Positions 45,501 to 57,500 of a DNA stretch of 64,000 bases are shown piece by piece. Source of the stretch: Pristionchus mayeri (lineage: Eukaryota; Nematoda; Chromadorea; Rhabditida; Neodiplogasteridae). The notes beneath the pieces are model-generated. The model saw nothing but the letters and a program-made list of their open reading frames with translations, searched no databases and was not told the origin of the DNA. Numbering within the stretch: position 1 is the first letter of the stretch; the number at the start of each line of letters is the position of its first letter. The stretch lies in assembly GCA_036245805.1 (NCBI GenBank), contig BTRK01000005.1, positions 15,662,984 to 15,726,983 of the forward strand, in the 5' to 3' direction. Both the position numbers and the translations under genes were made by a program.

Positions 45501-48500
45501 CATAAAGTTTTGCGCGATTTCGGACCCCAAGTTTGAGTTCGTATATTTTCTTTTCCTCAAATCGCCACGTATTATCCTGATGACGTTATATAGGGACATG
45601 TTCGACCTTTAGAAAAATATAGTTGAAATATTCCAAGTATTTCTACTAAGCGAGAAATCAAGATCTGCGTAACTTTGAATTTTTCAGAAAAAAATAAGAT
45701 TTTATTTAAAGTTGCTGTACTTCGCAGATAAATTTTTAGATGGAGACTCACAAAGTTTATTAAAAAGCACTAGGCGTACACTACCTAGTTTCAAAAAGAG
45801 AGACCTGCCGAATTCTAAATGGGCTTCGTAGAGGTCAATGAAACCCAGGCACTTAGAAAAATAAGATTTCTATCGAGCAAATCACCTGTTTCGAGTATTG
45901 ACGCAGGTGACCTCTACCTATGGGCGCTGTAATCAATACTTACATGGTTCTCTATTATATCAATATTTAAGAGCCCAGTTTTCTTTCTCATCTAAAAACG
46001 TGATATTTGTAACTCAATTATTTTGCAAAGAAAACGTTAAAAAACTTGACATGGAGGGTCTTCAAGCACGGCTCACCCTAGAAAAAGTAGCGACCTCCAC
46101 AATATTCCTAAGTAGTGAGTGATAGGGCAAGGGTTGTTCGTTAATTTTAACAGGAAAGTAGCGCCGTTCAAACCACATGTCTAGCACAAAAAAGCCTAAA
46201 GTGTGTATTTCGATGTTCTAAATTGGGCACCTAAAATCCGAAGAACCATGTTCGTGAATGGAGAGCCCCATTATCCCCCAAAGGGAATTGTGACTTGTAC
46301 TGGAAAGGTAGTTCACAATCATGAATAATTGAAATCTCAAGAACTGTCGGCATAGATATAGTACTCCAAAATTTATCTTGACAAGTGCCATTAAAACCCA
46401 CAGATCGGATTACGCGCATATTTCTATGCCCTTTGTGGCTTGTCAGTCTCAACATCACCAGTACGATATATTCCCATCATACTTTACTACTGTGGTTTAG
46501 ATTGGGTCCTATTTCCGTTCTAAATGAAAATCAAATCCTTTGAAAAGTCAGGTCGTTGATCATCCACATGAAGTTTGGTACATCGCCTTATTCTTTTCCT
46601 TGATCGGACAGATCTATGATAGTGTACTCTAAAGAGAGTATAAAAGCCTCTATCTACCACTAAAAGATCTACGTTGATTGGACAACAACGAACGATTGTA
46701 GATGCAAGAATGCACTTTAGTCAAAATCGCGCAAAACTTTATGACCAACCTGATACAATCTTATGTTGCGGCAATGAATTGACTACAAAATATTACTATG
46801 CTAGACCAAGGTTAAAAGGAGAATACAAATGAAACTTCGATCTCTTAGGTATCGATCGAGCAACTTCGGAAGTTGACGCACGTCATCTTCGCCTTCGTCG
46901 CAACTTCTGCCGATGGATCCGTCGACTTCGGCGTGGTGTCCGAGGACGATTCGTCGCCCGACGCTGCTGCACTCGCACGCTCACGATTCAACGACCTAAA
47001 ATCGGTAATTCATAATCGGTAACGACCGAGAAAATACCGTACATGCTTCTTCCACCCATAAGTAGGGAGAAGAAGGGATAAGAAGGTGATTCAAAATATC
47101 TTAGTGATGATATTGAAAACATCGCACACGTTCAATGACAGGGTTTCCAAACATCCAAACATCGTTGTAGAAAGCGCGTCGTGCAGAGGCGGGTATCCGC
47201 ATGCTGTTCGCAGTGGGTGGATGGGACAACTCGAAGCACTTCTCTGCCATCGCAGCTGATGAGACGAAGAGAAGGAGATTCATCGAGTCGTGCGCGGAAT
47301 TTCTAAAGGTGATTCGTCATATGAAACATATAAATGCGGTCGCAAACATGATTGATGAACATGAAGTCACTCAATAATTTGGCTTTTAGATTACTTGCGA
47401 ATTTGGGATTGTCCGAATTTGAAAAGTGTGCAATAAAGAGAAACTTCTTTTGTAAGCTCCACCTTTTGCAGAATACAGGCGTCGATGGCGTGGATGTCGA
47501 CTGGGAGTACCCGGTGACTGGTGGGGCGCACGAAGGAGTTCCCGCTGATAAAGGTATCCTATCCTCTGATTAGGTGATTAGAAAAGAAGATTGCCGTGCA
47601 GATCTCGCACATGAAAAAATATTAGGGTGTCCCATAAGTTTCCGAGGTCTATTTTAAATTCATACGAAACGCTACTGCTCGGACGCATTATTTACCAAGG
47701 GCAATTGGTGCACTATGTATTGCATCATATTTCCCACATGGAAGGTTGTTGAGTGCTCCAGCCAATTAGTCACTACATCGAAATTAGCAATGATAACAAA
47801 TCGACAAACGCGGTCACTACATTCGTCCGTCCTCGGTTTCTACACTACCGAAGCCTACTCGGAACTGGTCCTTATAAACGGAATGGAGGCCCTTATCGTA
47901 CCACCTGCTTTGCTTGAAATGAGCTCTTCAAGAATGTCACATCGGCACCCTATGAAAGATTGTCGCCCTGTTCTCACGTAGGTTAAGGGGAACCCTGAGC
48001 AGAGTATGTGCACATTGTAGAAGAAGAAGAGTACTTTAAATCCATTGGTAGTCCGAACCCTCACTCAATAAGAGAAGGTGCCTTAACTCCATCATTCGAT
48101 TTCTCTCGATCTCACGCGCGTGAAGGGGCGCGCGTGAACTAAAGAATCGAGGTGTGTCAGCAATTGCTCAGCCGCGGATCCAATCTTCAATTGGCCAATT
48201 CCGTCTTCGCTGTGGATGATAAGTGGATCACCTATGATAACCCCGAGAGGAAACTGCAGAGGTTGGAATCCGATGAAAAGCGTCAGGCACTATAGAATAA
48301 AGAAGTACAAGGAAAGAAGGATGCGAACACTTTCTTCGTCTCGACGCTCGGCCCCGACTACTGCGATTTTCGTTCTGAAGGTGGCACCATAAAGGATGAG
48401 TTGTGTTCTGCTCAACTGAATAAAATGGCTATCAGAGTTCCTCCCAGACTCGTTAACCATAGAAAGATCTTGATCCTCACCTGACAATGCGAGGCCGCAT

Positions 48501-51500
48501 CACGAAAAAATCACTCAGAATATTCTGGACAAACTTGGAATCGAATGGATGCCCCATCCCCCGTATTCACCGGATATCTCCCCTTGCGACTACCACTACT
48601 TCCGATCTCTCTATGCTTTCGGTCGCGGAAAGAAGTTCGCCAAACGAGATGCACTCAATAGAAACTTCCAGGAATGGATGAACTCTTAGCCCCAGTACTT
48701 CAGGAGGATAGGAATCGAGACCCTGTCTGATCGATGGAAGTAGGTGATGGGAGGCAAGGGGGCATGCGCTGTTTACTGAGAATAAAGAATTGTTAAAGAA
48801 ATAAAGAAAAACAAAGAATACAAAAAAGTCTTATGGTACACCCTATTACAGTCGCGCTCATAAGTGAGTGCGCACTTCTTGAATTTCCTGAACTTTTTGC
48901 CCAGGGCAGGCATCATTCTGCAACTAAGGTTGCGTGTGCCAAATTCATTGGAGATTATGGCCATGGTATTGGGGTATGACGCAATAGCCTAATCATTGCG
49001 TAGTGATGACGCAATAAAAATGTCCTTTTTCAAAACGGCTTTATTCTTACATAGATTTTTTCCTACTTGCCACAGTTTCTGTGGTTGGAGATATGTCTGA
49101 GGACTACCCAGAAAATTTTTTTGAAGTCGATGCGTGGTCGCACATTGGCTGCAGACTTGTTGCAAAATGGAGGTCGAAAATACAGATCTCGGCTCCTAGA
49201 TAAGCTAGAGACTCGTTCAAAGCGTCAAAATGATCGTAATCACAATTCCACATGATTCTGAGAATAAGAAAACACTCGGTCAACATTTGCCCTCAGGGCA
49301 CCAAAAAATCGCTTTTTTCATGCTCATTTTTTGGACATTCATAACTTTCTGGGCAGTTTTCGGAAAAATCTGGTTTTTATGTGGGAATGTTCAAAATGTA
49401 TTAAAGATATGATGCCCAACCTTTTAGACTGTTTGGATAACTTTCCTGCCCGCGGCGGGCATTTTTCGGAGGGATACTCGGGTCGGGAAACACCTTGTTT
49501 ACGCACTCTCGTCGTCTGTACTCTCTCGCTATAGCCGGAGAGTACAGACGTCGAGAGTGCTCAGGATCATGTGGAATTGTGATTACGATAATTTTGACGC
49601 TTTGAACGAGTCTCTAGCTTATCTAGGAGCCGAGATCTGTATTTTCGACCTCCATTTTGCAACAAGTCTGCAGCCAATGTGCGACCACGCAGCAACTTCA
49701 AAAAAAATTTCTGGGTAGTCCTCAGACATATCTCCAACCACAGAAACTGTGGCAAGTAGGGAAAAATCTATGTAAGAATAAAGCCGTTTTGAAAAAGGAC
49801 ATTTTTATTGCGTCATCACTACGCAATGATTAGGCTATTGCGTCATACCCCAATAACATGGCCATAATCTCCAATGAATTTGGCACATGCTACCTTAGTG
49901 GCAGAATGATGCCTGCCCTGGGCAAAAAGTTGCAGCAAATTTAAAAAGTGCGCACTCACTTATGAGCGCGACTGTATTTAGAATTTACAAAATTTTAGTG
50001 ATATTCCTTATTTAAAGAAAACTACGTTCGACTGCTTCGTAAGCTGCGCGAGAGGCTGGACAGACTTCAACAGGAGACTGGCAGAACGCATCGCTACGCC
50101 ATCTCACTCGCATCTGCCGCCGGAGAATGGTCAATAAGACCTGGCTATGATCTGAAAGGAATCCTTGAGGTAGAGCGCATATCGAATCTACTTTTATGGT
50201 AATTGAGATAATTCAATAATATTCAAGCGATACATGATTAATTTAGCACATCGACTTCATCAACTTGATGACGTACGACTACTACGGTGCATGGTGATCG
50301 AAGTGGGGAGCGTACACTGGACCACCATCGCCGCTCTATTATGGACAGCCTAAGGTAGAAATCCTTGCAACGTTTATAGGGAGGGTGACAAAAGCCCAAC
50401 CGACAAAAGCCCAACGGATCACCATTCGCTGGATATTTGAGATTACATCTTGAGAGTTGTTCCATTCTTACTAGCTAGTGCTACACTACATCACTCTAAC
50501 TAGATCGTCTAGCTAGGCGATCTTGAGTTTCACTCTATATCCACGTATAGGGGGTTCATGGTCTAAAAATGAATTGTATGTGAAAAATCATGGTTAGATA
50601 AACACCAAATACAGTAACAAATCGATACCCATATTACTTGGATAGAGTATCAGGTTGATTCATAAGTTTTGTCGTGTCCTATCTCTTATAATAATTAATT
50701 AATAATTTATCTACGCCCGGGGCGCGACGATACCATGAAGACATAAATAATTAGCGATTGCAGGGGGGGGGGGGACTCTCCTGAGTCATTGAGGGTGAGA
50801 GAGGTCAGCAACTATGGGGTGGTTCTCCAATCGATGCTTAAATACTCGGATGTTAGGGGCAGTGCGAATGACATCGGGAAGTTGAGAATACCATCGGGAG
50901 GTTCTTACAGGAAAAGAATGGAATCTGGCGGTGCTCGTTGTCAGTTCAATGTTGATACCGAAGGAAGAGGTTCGGTCTCGTTGGGGTTTGTAAACATAGA
51001 AGGAAGAACGAGGAATGATATTGGAACCAGTCATAATCATATGAGTCATACAAAGATCTCCTATGACTCTCCTCTCAGTAAGCGAGCGCAGGCCAAGAGT
51101 TTTCATGCGATCAGAATAAGACGGAAGAGAAAGAGGATATGAAGGGGAGGGGAAACAACGATAAAATACTTGTCGGGTAAAAATATGTTGTACCTTTTCA
51201 AGAGTCTCAATGTCAGATATATAGTGAGGATTCCAAAAGGGAGATGCAAAGTCAAGGAGGGGGAGGACATAGGCTTTGTAACCGAAAAAAAACTTATGCA
51301 TTCAAACCTCAAAAATTCTTCGAATTGGTTTCATCTCAATTTCGTTATTCGTAATCAGTGAGGGCCTTCGTACCCTTTCTTACGCGCTTTACTTCAGCCT
51401 TGTGGAGACAGCTAGGGAGGCGCAGTAGTCAGACAAAGTTCTAGTAAGATCAGGATTACAAGTCAATTTCATGCACCAGGTATTCTTGAAAAGGCGGAAT

Positions 51501-54500
51501 TATGTCGATTTAGTGTGATATGCGTAAAGTATTATACACGAGCATAATTTTGAAACACTCACTGATAATGACAAACGAAAAGTGTTCTCGAAATTTATAC
51601 GAGTTTGTTTAAAGTCCGCTAGATGACGGTCGGAAAAAGTTTTGCAAGTCGAATTTTCGTATCAATAAATCTGGATATCCAAATAGTGGTGGAATATAAT
51701 TCATCCAAGGTGGTCAGTATATATTTACAGTTTGGGGTTGATCGGGTTCTGTTGAGATATGTGGCTCCATAAAGAACAACGGTACGTAAATCAAACTGCT
51801 GAAATTAACACTTTGTTCTAATTCCCACCTCACACACGTGATCAATATCTGATTTATTGTGACCATCCGAACCATCAACCCTTCCCTTATCATAATTTAT
51901 TCTGGATAATTTTAGAAATCAGTAGCTTTTAAATGACAATCTAGAATTCGAAACACACAAATCTGCATTTTTTTGCAAAATTCTGTCCAAATTGAATTAA
52001 TGAAAATTTCAAATTTCGCGCAAGTAGAGTATTATTTGCCTGGCATGTTTAATAATAAATTAGACCCCAAGAGTGGTAATTGGAATGTAATTATGTTAGG
52101 CCCAGTTGTTATCATTCTGGATTCATGAGAGTTGGTCAAGTTTACTATGGATCATCGGCTGAACTTAAATTAAGTGAACTATATCTTTTGTTCCGCTCAA
52201 CTTAGCACCATATCTGACATATATTTAGAAAAAGCATTCACGGGGCATATATCCAAGCTATATGAGTTTGGTTCATTATTCGTCTTTTCGAACTAGCAAC
52301 CGGTCAAATAAATTAATACAATTTTGCACAAAACTCTAATTGATAGTACCCCGAGTTGTAAATTTATTTTCAGAAATCTACATCTCATAAAAAAAAATTC
52401 AGAAAGAAAAATTTAGAAAGAAAAAGACTGTAAAAACCAATTTCGTAAATTCATTTTTCAGAAATCCATTTTCAGAAATTTTGTTTCGTAAGCTACCGTA
52501 ATCGCGGAATATTCGCCACCTTCACTTTGGTCATTTAGTGTTCAATTATCATTTCTAATATTTTTTCTTGTTCGCATTAGGCTTTTCATTGTCGTGCCCA
52601 TCCATTAAAGATCATAAATAATTTAAATAATGCGAATTTTATGATAAGTTCAATTTCCCGGATACAGTAATCAGCAATTTCCGGCTAAAAATTTCTGAAA
52701 AACGACTTTCTCAAAAAAGTTTTTCGCAAACTGGTTTTTTTTCAAATTTCTCAATTTGATTTTCTGAAATTTTTTTTCTAAAATATATTTTTATGAAAGT
52801 TACATTTCTTAAACGAAATTTCCCAAAATAAATTTATAATATGGGGTACTACCCTCTAATTAGTTTATATTAGTATTTTTCGCTTAGCCGGCATGGACAG
52901 CTCTGCTATACCATATGGTTTTAAGAGATCCGCTCCGTAAGACTCGACCATTTCGGTCACCTTGCGGACACATTTGCCTAAGCAACGAGATCCACGGGGT
53001 ATTTTCTATGGTGGAAGGAGGGTCTTGGCTCTATGTCTCGAAATTTGTCATAAATTATATAATACAGTCATTGGGTAAGTAGAAAATGTTAATAAAGGGT
53101 AAAATGGTCAAAAAATCATAATTTTTTATTGATACAAAATTGAGTCAAAAGTCAAAATGCATTTCACTCGTGGTGCCCAGAAGTTTATAAAAACGTATTT
53201 AGATCAACATCCGATCGATTCTAAATATTACTTTTTGAACTAAAATTTGACTTTTTGCTGCATATCTAGTCCATTTGGAACCGAATCCCTTAGCTTTTTC
53301 AATCCCGTTGTACTCTAAGCTAGGTTGCTTCATATACACGTTGCAGCGAGTCTCGGGAGATTTTCCATTTTCGGGAAATAATTTTCAAACTTTCTAAGTG
53401 AATCATCCAAAATATTTAAAAATTAATTTTCGCCAAAGTAATGAGAACTTTGATTAGCTTTTAACAATTTCAGATATTACTTACCTTGATATAATTTCTA
53501 GCACTAAAATATATCATAATTTCGCTCGTTTCAAAAATTCACTTCTCACAATTTCGAATCTGTCAATATTTGGACAGTATTGTATCGTTCAAGATAAGTC
53601 CAATCCCACCAGTTCTGCATAGAGATAGTAGAATACCCCGACCTGTTTAAAAAAGTCACAATATGGGTTCCACCTATCATGCCCAAAATTCGCATTGTTT
53701 GTTCAAATCAGTGGCTAATCGAAATATTGACTATTTTATTTTTTCGATTTCACAAAATCTATCACTCAAATCAGATAGTATTAATTTATAAACAATACAT
53801 TATCACTGGATAAGTGATCCTAGCGTGAAAGTACAGCTGTTTTGCATGCTTTTAAAAAACGAAAGAAATCACGTTTTCCTATTTTTGTGGTTCCTTAACG
53901 AGCAGATCACGATTCCAATCCCTTAGCTTTTTCAATAATCGTATACACTGGGATATTCTACTTCTCAATTTCATTACAGAAAATCTCTATAGGCTTTCCA
54001 TTTGTGGGCAATATCTTTCGAAAATGCCCCTGCATCGTTTTTTGTTGAAGTACGCTATGGGATTGGACTTATCTTGAACGATACAATACTGTCCAAATAT
54101 TGACAGATTCGAAATTGTGAGAAGTGAATTTTTGAAACGAGCAAAATTATGATGTATTTTAGTGCTAGAAATTATATCAAGGTAAGTAATATCTGAAATT
54201 GTTAAAAGCTAATCAAAGTTCTCATTACTTTGGCGAAAATTAATTTTTAAATATTTTGGATGATGCACTTAGAAAGTTTGAAAATTATTTCCCGAAAATG
54301 GAAAATCTCCCGAGACTCGCTGCAACGTGTATATGAAGCAACCTAGCTTAGAATACAACGGGATTGAAAAAAGCTAAGGGATTCGGTTCCAAATGGACTA
54401 GATATGCAGCAAAAAGTCAAATTTTAGTTCAAAAAGTAATATTTAGAATCGATCGGATGTTGATCTAAATACGTTTTTATAAACTTCTGGGCACCACAAA

Positions 54501-57500
54501 TTTCGAGACATAGAGCCAAGACACTCCTCCCACCATAGAAAAGACCCCGTGGATCTCGTTGCTTAGGCAAACGTGTCCGCGGGGTGCTCGATTCTTACGG
54601 AGCGGGTCTCTTAATGTTCATGCATACCCCTAACATGTACTAGAAGGCCAGGCAACGGAAATGTTTGCGACTTATCATGTATGGAAATGTTGTGAACCTC
54701 CGAAATGCGACAAAACTTATGAATCAACCTAATAGTTGCTGGTGAACTAGAATATCGATTGGTTACGGTATTTGGTGCTTATCTAACCACCAGCCGATTG
54801 CGCGCGCCACGGCGCGCGCAATCGACTGGCGTGCGCCGGGTCGTTTTCTTAGTTGGCTAGCTTTCAAGTGTCCCCATAGGTTTCTCAACTCATCGATTTA
54901 TTCTTTCGCAATTTATTCAGAGAACTTCTTCGAATACAATGTTTGTCTGTCGATTAGAATCAGCTTGAACAATTAAACCTTCCTTTGAACGAACTCGGGA
55001 AAGAGCAACGTATAATTGACCGTGAGAGAATACTTCCGAAGGGATCCAGAGGCCAATGTTAGAGAAGGACTGACCCTGGGACTTGTTAATGGAGAGTGCA
55101 TACGAATGGCGAACGGGGAATTGAGTACGTCTAACTTTGAAGGAAAGGTTCTTATCATGATAACAATCGATACGGGGAATGACAGGGAATTCTCCCTTTC
55201 GGTCGCCACATGCGAATCGACAACCGAGGGAGCGGGGTCCTAGATGCTCTACGATAAGTCGGGTACCATTGCACAGGCCGGCAGAAACATCTAGATTCCT
55301 CTGCAGCATGACAATAGAGCCCTTCTTCAGCTTGAGAGTGTGGGGAGGGAGAGTAGAGGGAGACATCTTATTGAGGAACTCAGTGGGGTATGTGGTGTGA
55401 TCGGATGGTTCATCAGATACGACCTCATCTCGCGAGAGATAGATCCTCTCTTCCCCAAGCATCCGCCCATGTACATCGTCATTCAGACGGGTCACATCCA
55501 CATTCTTAGGGGTCAGAATGACCTTCTCGCAAGGGTCAGTGGAGGGGTCGATTACTTCTCCGAACACTCTCTCTACGATGTTTCCAACGCACATGTTCGA
55601 GAGGGGGAGAGTCACCTTGGACTCGGCATCGTTGGCCGACCCGTCTCCCACCTTGAGGAGGAATTCAATCCATTCGGTATCTCCCGAAGTGACTCTCATG
55701 TTTGAGATGAGAGTGAGGGATCGGAACTGACTCCAGAGAGGAGATCTCTTGATGCACGCATCGACTTGATCGGCTCTCGTTCCCTTCTCCACCACCGGGA
55801 GAATCTGGCGGAAGTCTCCACCGAGAATGATTAGTTTCCCTCCAAATGGTCGATCGATCTGGGTGATGTCCCTGAGAACAGCATCGGCTGTGTTCAGCGC
55901 CGCCTGGAAGAATGGGGATTGTATACTTTAAGTGATGAGTAAATAGAGGGAATCTTACCTTTGGGATCATCGACGATTCGTCCCAGATGATGACGTTATT
56001 TTCGGCAAGTTCCTTGGCGTCCTGTTCTTGTCTTCTATGGTTGGAGGACTCGCACCGATTGCTGATATTGAGCTTGAAGAGAGAAGCGGATGTTCGACCG
56101 CCTGGGAGAAGATTGGCTGCGATTTCTGTCCAGGCAATGCAGACAACCTAGACATGAAGATTATATTGAACTGAAAATGTAGATGCAAAAATCTCACCTT
56201 AAGTCCATTTCCGACGAAGATGTTGTAGAGTGTGGTGTAGAGGTACGTCTTCCCGCTTCCACCCGGTCCGTCAAGGTGAAAGAGACGGGGGAGAGAGGCA
56301 TCCTCCAACACTCCCAGAATCGCGTCAGCAGCGGCTTGTTGCTGAGGGTTCAGAGTCGCGTAGAGTCTCGCGCCTTCCGCAGCACAATAAGCGGGATTGG
56401 CAAGGTTGAGGTTTCTGAGTGGAGGGCGGACGGCTGGCTCAGGAACGAATCTGGAGAAATCGTTTCCTGCCCTGAAAGAGAGAATTTTATATTTGTTCAT
56501 GCAAAGTTATCAATATGCAGAATCACCTTCGGAATCGATCAGCAATATCGAAGTAGGCGAGTGCCTCAGCCTCCTCCTCTCCTGCTCCCATATGACGGTA
56601 ATCCTCACTGAGATCCCTTTTCATTGCTTCCCAGAGTGCCTGTGGGTCGTGGACCTCATTGAAAAGAAGAATGGCAGTGAAGGCGGATCGGAGAGCAGCG
56701 GGGACTGAGTGGCCAGCCCATTCCTTTAGACACTGGAGATACTCACTGTCGTCCTTAAGAAGGCCGTGAGCCTTTGCTGCTTCTCCGAAAGTGGGGTAAG
56801 TCACTGGCACTCCGTTGGAATCCGAGACAGTACGGAGATCCTCGAATGAAATCGGTCCCTTGATGTTGAGGAGGAGGATACGGAGGTTGAATCTCTCGGT
56901 ATCGTGGGGAGGGACCGTATACATGCGTCCGATCTGTCTAGTTCCGCTCTTTCGCTCACTCCATTGGCCGTTCTGCTTAGTGAAAGTGAAGCGAGTGGGG
57001 AGATCGAAGTAGAAGAATTGGCGAGAATCGACGAAGGAGGGAGGGATGGTGCCACTATCGATAGTCTCCGCAGACTCCCTGTTCAACTTGAACTATGCTG
57101 TGAGAGTAGTATCTTTGGCAGCCCTAGCTCGAAGCTGCTCAGGAGGCTCGTTGGGGTCGAAGGTGACCTCTTGGAAGTTCGGTTCGTGAACGGCCAAGCG
57201 GTACACAGTGTCCGATTTCCTTTCGTTCTTGAAGCCGAAGATGTGATGGATTGCCTCTGGGGCGCACACATATCGGGCATCGAGATGGGCACGGATTTCA
57301 TCAACGATGACTCCGTCCCCATCCCTCTGTCCGGTACGGAAGAGGCTGAGAGAGGCGCGATCGGGCCCTTTGTAGACGTACTTGAATAGATAGTTCACTG
57401 CCTCGATAAATGCGCAGATTTCGACATTGGCGTGCGCATTGTATGTCAGCATCAAGTACACATTGTAGGGCACGATGTGACGGTTGTCGAGGTTATGGCC

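Larger units (their letters stand above)
50650..54732. mobile_element. Mariner-ended composite element, 4.1 kb, with nested LINE fragment and fold-back
   Basis: The left end TCAGGTTGATTCATAAGTTT and the right end read inward on the minus strand (TTAGGTTGATTCATAAGTTT) are inverted repeats bordered by TA (50648-50649 and 54733-54734). The terminal sequence resembles the mariner at 42299. The interior holds a LINE fragment (50786-51301) and a long inverted repeat (52913-54613). No mariner transposase was recognised. Confidence 0.7.

Noticed and set aside
42706..46122. Family of five identical 74-aa proteins
   Set aside because: The frame recurs only because the 798-bp unit is tandemly repeated; it starts from a non-ATG codon and has no family resemblance or splice context.
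49067..49755. Pair of 62-aa genes on opposite strands
   Set aside because: They are mirror images caused by the arms of the Tc1-like fold-back.
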